DNA of 8,696 bases from Fidelibacterota bacterium (GCA_018671635.1 JABHHG010000184.1:1-8696); one strand, 5' to 3'; positions 1-7,843 are shown, counted from the stretch's first letter. Numbers and translations: made by a program. Notes: generated by a model not told the origin, from the letters alone.

Positions 1-1
1 A

Positions 2-1996
2 CTGATGATGGAGAATCTTGGTAAAGAAGATGAAGAGTTTTGGTCAAGAGGCATGACTGCAGATTTAATTACTAAAGTGACAAGTGCAGGATTAATTAGA
101 GTATCTTACCTTAGTGATATACTCAAAATTGATAATGATTTAACCCTAGAGGATAAAGCAAGTACTCTTAGAGTTAGATATATTTTATCTCATCAGTTCT
201 TAATAAAAGAAGATGGATTTGACTTATGGTGTACCTTAGAAGATACAAAGAATGATATAGCTTTATTTTCTAATAAGATTAGTGAGCCTATGGATATGAC
301 AACTCAGATGGTGGGTAAACTTGCTAATGATATAATAACATCGCTAAAAGTTAAGACAAAACAAGATATGATGAAATCTGCTACAGCGAATGCTGAGGCC
401 TATGAATTTTATTTAAAAGCCAAGTATAAGTATGAAAAACGCGAAAATACTCGTGATACAGAAATTGTAAGAGGTCTTTTAAATAAAGCCATAGAGCTAG
501 ATGATAATCTTATGATAGCAAAGGCTTTACTTGGGCGGACCTATGCTGAGATGGGGGATTATGATAAGGCCAGGGAGATTTGCACTTCAAACTTTAATCA
601 GGTTCAAGGAGTTGGTGATAGGGCTGCTATGGGAAAAAGCCTAAATAATATCGGGAGGGTGCACGCTGACGAAGGAGACCCAGATACTGCCCTAGACTAC
701 TTCAAAAGGTCACTTGTTATATTTGAGGAACTTGGTGATATGCGTGGGTTAACTAGTTCTCTGTATCTCATTGGACATATCCACGCAAACAAAGGTAATG
801 ATGAAGATGCTTTAGACTACTACAAAAGGTCACTTGTTATATTTGAGGAGCTTGGTAATAAAAATGGTATTGCAAAAAGATTAGGTGCAATCGGGGGATT
901 CTACTATGGGAAAAACAACAATGATAAAGCTCTAGACTACTACAAAAAGTCACTGGAAATATATGAAGAGCTTGGTGATAAATATGGTATTGGGAGTAGA
1001 CTAAAAAGTATAGGGAGTATCTACGCGAAAGAAGGTAACGATGAAGATGCTTTAGACTACTACAAAAGGTCACTTAAAATATGTGAAGAGCTTGGTTTTA
1101 AGATATATATCGGGGATATTCTCCATGCCATTGGACATATCCACGCAAACAAAGGTAATGATGAAGATGCTTTAGACTACTACAAAAGGTCACTTGTTAT
1201 ATTTGAGGAGCTTGGTGATAAAAATGGTATTGCATCTAGCCTGACTATAATCGGGCAATTCCATGGTCGTATAGATAGAAATCTAAACAATATAGACTTA
1301 GCCTTAGATTACTTTGGAAAAGCACTAGCAATAATAGAGGAGCTTGGAAATAAAGGTAAAATGGCTGACAACCTTTATCGAATAGGAGAATTACACTATC
1401 GAAAAGGAGACCTTGACACAGAATTAAATTACCTTGAAAGGTCACTTTCAATACATGAAGAGCTTGGAAATAAACAATCGTCGGCTGATGTTGCCATACC
1501 CGTCGGGTTTGAGTATGCTTATAAAGGTGACTATGACACAGGCTTAAGCTACTACGACAGGTCACTTGCAATATATGAAGAACTTGTAGATAAACAAGGG
1601 GTGGGAATAATTATGATGTACATCGGATTTGTGCATTATAAGAAAGGAAATTATAAAAAGGCTTTAGAACACTTAGAGGAATCAATGGCCATCCAAAAAG
1701 AAATTGGCTTCAAAGGATTAGAATTAGAAACAATTACCTATCTCTATCTCACCTACAAACACCTTGGCAAAGACTATGATGTAAATGAAATTCACAGCCT
1801 TATCAAAGAAGCTGAGAATATTGAATTTGAACTCAACTACCCATTGTATGAGCTTATAGAAGATAAATCTTATTTAGAGACTGCTTATAATCAAGTACAA
1901 GACAAAGTATCAGTAATGGAAGAAAATTTAGCAAAGAAATATCTCAGCTACCCAATTCCTAAACAAATTGTAGAAGCGTGGGAGAGGATAAAATAG
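2..1996 (+). CDS. TolB-like domain + tetratricopeptide repeat (TPR) protein, 5'-truncated by window edge
   Basis: The frame is open to the left edge; the first Met (base 5) is probably internal. Residues are counted from it. Residues 1-115 resemble the C-terminal part of the TolB-amino-terminal-like domain found in adenylate cyclases, Ser/Thr kinases and CadC-type regulators: the ENLGKEDEEFWSRGMTADLI stretch matches the family's 'ENL..D..yfadGlteDLI' pattern, followed by a 'RVRYIL' strand. Residues about 130-205 form a degenerate helical/TPR segment. Residues 206-569 hold nine TPR-like units of 40 residues (one of 44), each ending near 'ALDYYKRSLVIFEELGD'. Residues 570-663 form a divergent helical cap. 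No transmembrane segment is visible in the part present. In this family the missing N-terminus usually carries a kinase, cyclase or winged-helix domain, so a signalling or protein-scaffold role is inferred. The GIY-YIG gene follows after 13 bases. The domain call is fairly firm; the cellular role is unknown. Confidence 0.85.
   Translation: MMMENLGKEDEEFWSRGMTADLITKVTSAGLIRVSYLSDILKIDNDLTLEDKASTLRVRYILSHQFLIKEDGFDLWCTLEDTKNDIALFSNKISEPMDMTTQMVGKLANDIITSLKVKTKQDMMKSATANAEAYEFYLKAKYKYEKRENTRDTEIVRGLLNKAIELDDNLMIAKALLGRTYAEMGDYDKAREICTSNFNQVQGVGDRAAMGKSLNNIGRVHADEGDPDTALDYFKRSLVIFEELGDMRGLTSSLYLIGHIHANKGNDEDALDYYKRSLVIFEELGNKNGIAKRLGAIGGFYYGKNNNDKALDYYKKSLEIYEELGDKYGIGSRLKSIGSIYAKEGNDEDALDYYKRSLKICEELGFKIYIGDILHAIGHIHANKGNDEDALDYYKRSLVIFEELGDKNGIASSLTIIGQFHGRIDRNLNNIDLALDYFGKALAIIEELGNKGKMADNLYRIGELHYRKGDLDTELNYLERSLSIHEELGNKQSSADVAIPVGFEYAYKGDYDTGLSYYDRSLAIYEELVDKQGVGIIMMYIGFVHYKKGNYKKALEHLEESMAIQKEIGFKGLELETITYLYLTYKHLGKDYDVNEIHSLIKEAENIEFELNYPLYELIEDKSYLETAYNQVQDKVSVMEENLAKKYLSYPIPKQIVEAWERIK
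620..1711 (+). repeat. Tandem 120-bp coding repeats (nine TPR units)
   Basis: Nine in-frame units encode the TPR array (residues 206-569). Units are 120 bp, except the sixth, which has a 12-bp insertion around residues 423-430. Units differ most in their first helix and least around the codons for DALDYYKRSL and EELG. Bases 769-856 recur without a mismatch at 1129-1216, exactly three units downstream, and similarity continues for about 17 more bases after one mismatch. This points to recent duplication or gene conversion within the gene. The repeats are coding, with no spacers, so this is not a CRISPR or satellite array. Confidence 0.9.
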
Positions 1997-2009
1997 GTTT
2001 TAATAACTG

Positions 2010-2327
2010 TTGAAATATTATATCTACGTTATCGAATTAGATAAATCCGTTGGGAAAATTGTAAAATTTAGAAAGCCCAATCCTAAATTTTTACTAGGGA
2101 ATCGTTGTTTCTATGTAGGGCAGTCAGCTAAGAAGCCAGATATACGATTTGAACAACATAAAGAAGGCTACAAATCAAACACCTATGCCCGAAGATTTGG
2201 TACTAAACTTGTACCAGAATTTTATGAAAAATATAATCCCATACCTACACGCAAGGATGCAGAAGAATTAGAAGAGTATGTGGCTTTAAAACTACGGAAA
2301 GAACGATTCGGTGTTTGGTTTAATTAA
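2010..2327 (+). CDS. Compact GIY-YIG-type nuclease-like protein (105 aa)
   Basis: This looks like a minimal GIY-YIG fold. YIYVIEL (residues 4-10) supplies the first strand and the 'GIY' half. CFYVGQS (33-39) supplies the 'YIG' half. R46 and H50 of RFEQHKEG match the conserved Arg and nearby His, acidic helix residues E85-E89 could include the metal-binding Glu, and N105 is the last residue. The two half-motifs are about 28 residues apart, against about 10 in classic members, as in an uncharacterised bacterial family with a 'YVGMT...ERF..HK.G' core. The start is TTG: a TAA lies at 2004-2006, only one codon further upstream, and there is no ATG in frame at all. Ribosome binding is weak (TAGG overlapping the upstream stop), which suggests translational coupling to the TPR gene. 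Whether it cuts DNA is unknown; no DNA-binding module is attached. It ends one base from the valS stop. Confidence 0.75.
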   Translation: MKYYIYVIELDKSVGKIVKFRKPNPKFLLGNRCFYVGQSAKKPDIRFEQHKEGYKSNTYARRFGTKLVPEFYEKYNPIPTRKDAEELEEYVALKLRKERFGVWFN

Positions 2328-2328
2328 T

Positions 2329-4980
2329 TTAAGCTTTTAATGAATTCAAATTATCTTGAAGTTTTTCTAAACTGATTTGATACTCTGCCTGTTTTCGCTT
2401 TTCATTAGCCACCACATCCTCTGGTGCACGATCTACAAAATTAGCATTACTAAGCTTTCCATTCACTGCACCTAATCGACCCTTCATATCAGATATTTGT
2501 TTCTCTAATCGTTCAATTTCATCATCAATATCAATAAGATCTGCTAATGGAATAAATAACTCCATCCCCTGCACCACCGCCGTTGCTGATTGTGATGGTT
2601 TTTCAACATTGCTTCCGCATTGTAAATCGTCAATTTTCACCAATCGATCTAAATATACGTGGTGGGTTTGTAAAACTTTTGTCAATGCCTCATCCCCACG
2701 TGCCACTAAATTGGCACGCTTACCAGGAGATATATTCAAACTGGCACGCACATTTCGGATTCGTGAAATCACCTGTGTAAGTAATTGAACTTCACCCTCA
2801 ACTGCATCATTGATGAGTAATTCATCTACGGTAGGCCACGAACTGGTTATGAGCATAGACTCATCATCAGACTTAAATTGTGACCATAATTCTTCAGTAA
2901 TGTACGGTGTGTACGGATGCAACAATTTCAATATGGATTTCAATACATGGACCGACACCACTTGCGCTGTTTGGCGGTCTAGTTCATCCTTTCCATAAAA
3001 CCGTGCTTTTGCAAACTCGATATACCAATCGCAAAAATTATTATACACAAAATCATAGACTAACTTCACCGCATCATTCATGCGATAATTGGCATAGGCA
3101 TTATCTACATCTTGAATAGTTCGATTCAATTTTGAGAGAATCCATTTATCAGTAGCATCTAATCGAGAAGCATCAATTTCTGATAAATCAACTGGGTTTT
3201 CATCGCCCACATTCATTTGAACAAATCGGGCTGAATTCCACAATTTATTCATGAAATTTCGACCTTGCTCAATTAGGCCTTCCGAGAAAAGGAGGTCTAA
3301 TCCTTGCGGGGCAATCATAAGCAAACCTACCCGAAGTGCATCTGCACCATGTGTTGCCATTAAATCTAATGGGTCTGGAGAATTCCCCAATGACTTACTC
3401 ATTTTTCGGCCTTGCTCATCTCGAACTAAACCTGTAAAATATACATTTGAAAATGGAATCTCATCTTTAAAATGGAGACCAGCCATAATCATCCGTGCCA
3501 CCCAGAAGAAAATAATATCAGGACCCGTCACCAAATCTTGCGTGGGGTAAAATTGGTTTACATCTTTTTCATTTTTAGGCCAACCCAATGTTGCAAATGG
3601 CCATAACCAAGATGAGAACCATGTATCTAACACATCCTCATCTTGCCGAAAATTAGTACTCTCACATTTGCTACATGATGATGTTTCAAGCATTGCCCAT
3701 TCATGATTACAATCATCACAATAAAAAATGGGAATGCGTTGCCCCCACCATAGCTGACGTGAAATACACCAATCTTTAATATTTTCTAGCCAATGATTAT
3801 AGGTTTTGGTCCATCGTTCTGGATGAAATTTTACCTGGCCATCATTCACTGCCTTCATGGCAGGCTTAGCCAGCTCTTCCATTTTAACAAACCACTGCTT
3901 TGACATATAGGGCTCAACTACTGCATCGGTTCGCTCTGAATGCCCTACCTTATTCACATAATCTTCAATTTTTTCAAGAAGGCCTAATGACTTGAATGCA
4001 GCTACCACTTTCTTACGCGCTTCATATCTATCTAAGCCATGGTAATCTTCAGGCGTATTCTCATTTAATGATGCATTGGGATGCATGATATTTATTACAT
4101 CTAAATTATTTCGCTCACCCATCATAAAATCATTGGGGTCATGGGCGGGAGTTACTTTAACACAACCTGTACCAAATTCCATATCTACATAGTCATCTGC
4201 AAAAATGGGAATTTCACGGTCCACAATAGGGAGTAAAACTTTCTTGCCAACCAAATGAGCATATCGCTCATCCTTGGGATTCACTGCCACACCCGTATCA
4301 CCCAACATGGTCTCGGGGCGAGTCGTAGCCACAATGATAAACTCATCAGAATCTTTTACGGGATATTTAAAATGCCAGAGACTTCCATTACTCTCTTTGT
4401 GGATAACCTCTTCATCAGAGAGTGCAGTCAAACCAACAGGGTCCCAATTGATGATACGCTCACCGCGGTAAATGAGTCCCTCATTATATAGCTGTATAAA
4501 TACAGTCAAAACTGCATGGGAGTAATCATCATCCATGGTGAAGGTAGTGCGTGACCAATCACAGGATGCTCCCATTTTCTTCAATTGTTTGAGGATGGTG
4601 CCACCGTATTTGTCTTTCCATTGCCATGCATGTTTTAAGAATTCATCTCGACCAATTTCACGTTTATCCACACCTTGGTCTTTCAACATTTTGGTCACTT
4701 TGGCTTCGGTGGCGATGGAGGCATGGTCAGTACCGGGGAGCCATAATGTGCGTTTGCCTTGCATACGTGCCCGCCGGACCAATACATCTTGAACTGTATT
4801 ATTGAGAATATGCCCAATATGTAAAATTCCGGTCACATTTGGAGGGGGAATCATCACCGTAAAGGTTTCACTGCCATCATCATCTTTGGGCGAGAATGCA
4901 CCCGAATCTTCCCAGATGGGGTACCATTTTTCCTCAACTAAGGAGGGGTTATATACTTTTGCGAATTCGGTATTTTCCAT
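2329..4980 (-). CDS. valS: Valyl-tRNA synthetase
   Basis: This cytoplasmic class Ia enzyme charges tRNA-Val with valine and hydrolyses mischarged Thr-tRNA-Val. It is full length at 883 aa, close to the roughly 880 of Bacillus and shorter than the roughly 950 of E. coli. In order: PPPNVTGILHIGH with the HIGH signature at 54-57; the CP1 editing domain with ATTRPETMLGDTG (218-230) and AHDPNDF (279-285); WWGQRIPIFY (411-420); a likely zinc site C421/C424/C436/C439; DVLDTWFSSWLWPF (449-462); KMSKS at 526-530; an anticodon-binding helical domain (about 610-760) with NFCDWYIEFAK; and a C-terminal coiled coil (about 816-883) typical of ValRS. All catalytic signatures are intact. The Met start fits the family N-terminus although the RBS is weak. 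A possible promoter lies upstream (TTTACG at 5041-5046, TAAACT at 5017-5022, 18-bp spacer, - strand), but cotranscription with the BASS gene 105 bp upstream is also possible. Confidence 0.99.
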   Translation of the reverse strand: MENTEFAKVYNPSLVEEKWYPIWEDSGAFSPKDDDGSETFTVMIPPPNVTGILHIGHILNNTVQDVLVRRARMQGKRTLWLPGTDHASIATEAKVTKMLKDQGVDKREIGRDEFLKHAWQWKDKYGGTILKQLKKMGASCDWSRTTFTMDDDYSHAVLTVFIQLYNEGLIYRGERIINWDPVGLTALSDEEVIHKESNGSLWHFKYPVKDSDEFIIVATTRPETMLGDTGVAVNPKDERYAHLVGKKVLLPIVDREIPIFADDYVDMEFGTGCVKVTPAHDPNDFMMGERNNLDVINIMHPNASLNENTPEDYHGLDRYEARKKVVAAFKSLGLLEKIEDYVNKVGHSERTDAVVEPYMSKQWFVKMEELAKPAMKAVNDGQVKFHPERWTKTYNHWLENIKDWCISRQLWWGQRIPIFYCDDCNHEWAMLETSSCSKCESTNFRQDEDVLDTWFSSWLWPFATLGWPKNEKDVNQFYPTQDLVTGPDIIFFWVARMIMAGLHFKDEIPFSNVYFTGLVRDEQGRKMSKSLGNSPDPLDLMATHGADALRVGLLMIAPQGLDLLFSEGLIEQGRNFMNKLWNSARFVQMNVGDENPVDLSEIDASRLDATDKWILSKLNRTIQDVDNAYANYRMNDAVKLVYDFVYNNFCDWYIEFAKARFYGKDELDRQTAQVVSVHVLKSILKLLHPYTPYITEELWSQFKSDDESMLITSSWPTVDELLINDAVEGEVQLLTQVISRIRNVRASLNISPGKRANLVARGDEALTKVLQTHHVYLDRLVKIDDLQCGSNVEKPSQSATAVVQGMELFIPLADLIDIDDEIERLEKQISDMKGRLGAVNGKLSNANFVDRAPEDVVANEKRKQAEYQISLEKLQDNLNSLKA

Positions 4981-5085
4981 GTGATCTTATAAAATATTGA
5001 ATAGAATTAAAGGGAAAGTTTACCGCTTTTTTGATATGGACGTAAAGAGAGAAGTTATTGATTAGCTTAGATTAAATTACAATAT

Positions 5086-5943
5086 TTACAGTTTTCGTTT
5101 TGCAAACCACAGAACAAAAGGAAGACAAACACAATACATTAAAATTCCATATACTGCAGATGGAAGACTTAAGATTGAAACTCCTGACGCTTGACTCAGA
5201 ATTAAATTCCCAATCGTTATACCCACGGTGGCATTTTGAATACTTGATTCTATGGCAATGGTTATGGCTTGTTTTTTATTCATTTTGAATAAACGTGAAC
5301 TGCTATAACCAATAATAATCATTACCGTAATTAATGTAATAATCGTGGGTCCCAGTATGCTAAGGTTTGAAATAAAAGTATCCCATTCACTGGTTAATGC
5401 GCCAATTAAAATAACTACAAATAATATTGTGGAAATTCTCCCTGCTTTGGGTTCAAATGAATGTGTAAAATTTCTGAATTTAGAATGTACTAATAAGCCA
5501 AGTCCAACAGGGAGTGCCGTTACTAAGAACATGGTTAATCCCAAAGCAAAAATATTAATTTCAGGCGCATTTTCACCCATAAAATATTGCATTGAAAAAC
5601 CTACAATTAAAGGCAATGTGAACACCGTTGCAATACTAATAACTGCCGTATAAGAAATTGATAATGCTGTATCACCTTTAGCTAACTTTGTAATTACATT
5701 TGATGTTACCCCCCCAGGGCAACATGCAAGAATCATCATACCAACAGCTAATTCATTAGTTATGTTAAATATAGTAATAATAGTAAATGCAAAAAGAGGT
5801 AAGAGAACCATTTGATTTATAAGCCCAATTGAAAATGCCCTCGGTTCTTTAATTACATTTTTAAAATCTTCAATGCTTAACCCAAGCCCCAGTGAAAACA
5901 TGATGAACACTAATGATAGCGGTAAAAAAACATCTATTAACAT
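5086..5943 (-). CDS. Bile acid:sodium symporter (BASS/SBF) family transporter
   Basis: This is an inner-membrane, mostly hydrophobic protein of 285 aa with about nine or ten predicted membrane helices, slightly shorter than the usual 300-330. Family signatures are present: ACCPGGVTSNVITKLAKGD (73-91), whose S81-N82 correspond to Na+ ligands in the bacterial ASBT structures, then TALSISYTA (92-100), and the crossover helix motif ESSIQNATVG (232-241), where E232, Q236 and N237 match the conserved E..x.QN sodium-site residues. Q44 in LINQMVLLPL may be the other Na+ ligand. These residues suggest a working Na+-coupled carrier. Substrate cannot be read from sequence; bacterial BASS members move bile acids, pantoate, 2-oxo acids or other organic anions. 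Upstream on its strand are an AAAGG ribosome site and a weak promoter-like pair (TTCACA 5985-5990, TAATAT 5961-5966), though that pair would leave a very short leader. It is divergent from the dockerin gene and in line with valS. Confidence 0.92.
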   Translation of the reverse strand: MLIDVFLPLSLVFIMFSLGLGLSIEDFKNVIKEPRAFSIGLINQMVLLPLFAFTIITIFNITNELAVGMMILACCPGGVTSNVITKLAKGDTALSISYTAVISIATVFTLPLIVGFSMQYFMGENAPEINIFALGLTMFLVTALPVGLGLLVHSKFRNFTHSFEPKAGRISTILFVVILIGALTSEWDTFISNLSILGPTIITLITVMIIIGYSSSRLFKMNKKQAITIAIESSIQNATVGITIGNLILSQASGVSILSLPSAVYGILMYCVCLPFVLWFAKRKL

Positions 5944-6071
5944 TTTCGAAAACCTTTATAATATTATTCGCACAAACTAATGAATGTGAAAATTAAGACA
6001 AACCACTCTTTTTGTTCAAATTAAATAAATTTCAAAATTGGATGAGTGTGAGTAAATTCAGACGCTCTAGA

Positions 6072-6077
6072 AAGGGG
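6072..6077 (+). promoter_or_regulatory. Ribosome binding site of the dockerin-protein gene
   Basis: AAGGGG sits seven bases before the ATG at 6085, a standard Shine-Dalgarno spacing. It supports this Met, which is directly followed by a signal-peptide-like segment, as the true start. Confidence 0.7.
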
Positions 6078-6084
6078 TAATACG

Positions 6085-7575
6085 ATGCGAATACTAATTT
6101 TATGCTTAATGTCATTTTTAATGGCAGTACCCAGTGGTACAACTCCACCTGAACAACCCCTCATTCGGGAATACTCACCTCCTGGAAATATGGATGCTCT
6201 AATCCAAAATTATTCTGAAGATACCGCATACCTCTTGGTTCAACTAAATTTAAAATCTGATAGTTTGGTTACGCGCGTGATGGACAGCCTTCCTTTGGCA
6301 CAATTGAATCATGGTCCAGCATCTTATCAACGTATGATGGATATTTCTACATTTCAACGATTAGAAGAAACTATTACCTCCCCCTTTTACCAAATTATTT
6401 CTGCTGATTATCATTTGCCCAATAGTCGCTCATTTTGGGTACAAGTACATGAAGGCAGTGAAACGCAAGGTACATGGACAGATGATGAGGCTATTTCCTA
6501 TGATTGTGATTGTTTGAGCGGTGCATCAGAATGTGTGCGATTAGGCTATTATGCATGGTATAATCCTCTGGACTATTGGGGTGAGGCATGGTATGCTTAT
6601 GACCCTCCTTTTTATCAAGAAATTGAAGAAGTTCGCGTAACGGTTCGGGGCGCCCAATGCGATGATCTTCCTCTATCATCAGAATCATATTTAGGCATGC
6701 GCAATAATGAGGGTGGATGGGCTTATGACTATCAACTCAGCATTGACTATACGGATAATGAATTTGTAGTGCCATCAGATGTATGGAGTGATGGTTTTCT
6801 CATGCCTCAAATGGGGTCTGAAGATAATTATGTCATTGATAATGTGAAATTAGAATTCTATTATTCTTGTGATGCCGCCGAATATAGCCCTGCAAATTTA
6901 TTGGCTTCGGATGCCAACTCGTGTACGAATGTAGATATCTCATGGGAGTTATCTCCATCTGTGGTCTTGGGACAACGAATTTATAGAGATGATGTTTTGA
7001 TTGCTAATTTAGATGCAAATACTACCACCTATCAAGATTGGTTAGCCGTTCCAAACACCACCCATATTTATTGTATTGAAACCTATAATGAATGTGGTGA
7101 TTCGCCCCAAATATGTAATCCCGGGAGCTTACATGCACCGCCTAGTGTGGCTGAAAATATAATGGCCAGTGATGGTTTATATGACAATCAAATTGTAGTT
7201 ATATGGGATGAAAACGATGATACGGATACGTATAAAATCTACCGTGATGGCACATGGCTGGGCATCAATAATTCAACCCAAACGCAGTATGTAGATCAAT
7301 TTGTAGATTTTGGAATTACTTACGAATATTGTATTGAGTCCATAAATGTTTGTGGAGATTCAGACTGGGCATGTGATTCAGGATTTACCAACACTCAACC
7401 CGGTGATGTGAATGATGATGGTGATGTGAATGTATTGGATGTTGTGGTCATGGTAAATGTGATTCTACTATTAGAGGATGCTAATGAATATATTTCGTGG
7501 GCGGCCGACTTAAATATTGACGGGTCAATCAATGTTATGGATGTAGTATTATTGGTAAATCAGATATTGGGATAG
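6085..7575 (+). CDS. Secreted protein with two FnIII-like repeats and a C-terminal type I dockerin
   Basis: Residues 1-17 look like a signal peptide (Arg, then a Leu/Ile/Met-rich core, then AVPSG), so export is expected. Residues about 20-125 are unrecognised. Residues 130-263 form an aromatic, Cys-containing, beta-rich module (C141, C143, C150, C192, C262) that I cannot name. Two FnIII-like repeats follow (about 266-350 and 352-437), sharing 'IYRDD/IYRDG' and 'YCIE..N.CGDS...C' patterns. The C-terminus (439-496) is a two-part dockerin: calcium loops D441-N443-D445-N449-D452 and D475-N477-D479-N483-D486, each followed by a short helix. In cellulosomal bacteria dockerins bind cohesins. Here no cohesin and no catalytic domain are recognised, so it is more likely an adhesin, surface-assembly or carbohydrate-binding protein. 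There is no LPXTG motif and no evident type IX secretion tail. The neighbouring PNGase F-like gene is also predicted to be secreted. Confidence 0.85.
   Translation: MRILILCLMSFLMAVPSGTTPPEQPLIREYSPPGNMDALIQNYSEDTAYLLVQLNLKSDSLVTRVMDSLPLAQLNHGPASYQRMMDISTFQRLEETITSPFYQIISADYHLPNSRSFWVQVHEGSETQGTWTDDEAISYDCDCLSGASECVRLGYYAWYNPLDYWGEAWYAYDPPFYQEIEEVRVTVRGAQCDDLPLSSESYLGMRNNEGGWAYDYQLSIDYTDNEFVVPSDVWSDGFLMPQMGSEDNYVIDNVKLEFYYSCDAAEYSPANLLASDANSCTNVDISWELSPSVVLGQRIYRDDVLIANLDANTTTYQDWLAVPNTTHIYCIETYNECGDSPQICNPGSLHAPPSVAENIMASDGLYDNQIVVIWDENDDTDTYKIYRDGTWLGINNSTQTQYVDQFVDFGITYEYCIESINVCGDSDWACDSGFTNTQPGDVNDDGDVNVLDVVVMVNVILLLEDANEYISWAADLNIDGSINVMDVVLLVNQILG
7384..7572 (+). other. Dockerin type I domain (two Ca2+-binding loop-helix repeats)
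   Basis: Codons for residues about 434-496 of the secreted protein. The two segments follow the DxNxDGxxNxxD pattern and each leads into an Asp-Val-Val-rich helix. All Asp/Asn ligands are present in both loops, so calcium binding should be intact. About 23 residues separate the loops, as is usual for dockerins. Confidence 0.85.
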
Positions 7576-7637
7576 AAGTTTATTATTTCACTTTAAACAG
7601 TTTTATTTTTTGAATTATTCCCTTTAGTTTAGTATAT

Positions 7638-7654
7638 TGAAACTTATAGTTTCA
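7638..7654. repeat. Small perfect inverted repeat downstream of the dockerin gene
   Basis: TGAAACT (7638-7644) pairs with AGTTTCA (7648-7654) around a 3-base loop, in the 115-base gap between the dockerin gene and the stop of the small - strand gene. T-rich sequence follows on the + strand, so it might end dockerin transcription. The stem is short and GC-poor, so this would be a weak terminator at best. Nothing else is seen in this gap. Confidence 0.35.
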
Positions 7655-7690
7655 TATTTATATTTTAAATGAATGTTAATGTAAGAAATT

Positions 7691-7837
7691 TTACCGATTC
7701 ACTTTATAAAGCCGTAATAAATCACGCTTACATAAATGCATCATGGCTGAGAAATACTCAATAGCCGAATCTTTTGTATCTGCATCTACTCGAATCTTGG
7801 TTTCTTCTGATTTTTTAATATGTAACTTAAATATCAT
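7691..7837 (-). CDS. Small hypothetical protein, 48 aa
   Basis: This is a complete short reading frame running from ATG at 7837 to TAA at 7691. The protein begins MIFKLHIKKSEETKIRVDAD and ends LLRLYKVNR. It is charged and soluble, with no signal peptide or membrane segment. The pattern suggests two strands (IFKLHIKK and TKIRVDAD) followed by a helix (KDSAIEYFSAMMHLCKRDLLRLY), a small beta-beta-alpha layout. I do not recognise a family. Evidence that it is real: a near-ideal GGGAGG ribosome site six bases from the ATG, its own transcription space isolated from the PNGase gene by a terminator, and a coherent hydrophobic/charged pattern. A DNA-binding, antitoxin-like or regulatory role is possible but nothing in the sequence proves one. 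The alternative is a chance frame in intergenic DNA. Confidence 0.7.
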   Translation of the reverse strand: MIFKLHIKKSEETKIRVDADTKDSAIEYFSAMMHLCKRDLLRLYKVNR

Positions 7838-7843
7838 TTCCTT

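Noticed and set aside
837..1571. Two antisense reading frames (837-1073 and 1245-1571, - strand) inside the TPR gene
   Set aside because: They mirror the 120-bp coding repeats, have no ribosome site and no sensible protein features; the sense frame is clearly the gene.
620..1711. CRISPR array or non-coding tandem repeat
   Set aside because: Units are 120 bp, contiguous, in frame and encode TPR helices; there are no unique spacers.
2010..2327. Homing endonuclease or mobile intron
   Set aside because: The GIY-YIG-like protein has no DNA-binding module, no intron or intein boundaries and no interrupted host gene; both neighbours are intact at this junction.
2583..4984. Several + strand reading frames opposite valS
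   Set aside because: valS is complete and strongly conserved on the other strand; these frames show low-complexity or antisense-like composition and no family resemblance.
4981..5085. T-box leader or tRNA-like element before valS
   Set aside because: The gap is only 105 bases, AT-rich, with no T-box consensus, specifier hairpin or terminator/antiterminator pair visible.
5100..5653. + strand reading frames opposite the BASS gene
   Set aside because: They are shadows of a clear membrane-protein gene, without ribosome sites.
6491..6688. - strand 65-codon frame inside the dockerin gene
   Set aside because: Lies fully within a well-supported gene and has no recognisable features.
7384..7572. 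Cellulosome component
   Set aside because: The dockerin is real, but no cohesin, scaffoldin or plant-cell-wall hydrolase is seen; dockerins occur widely outside cellulosomes.
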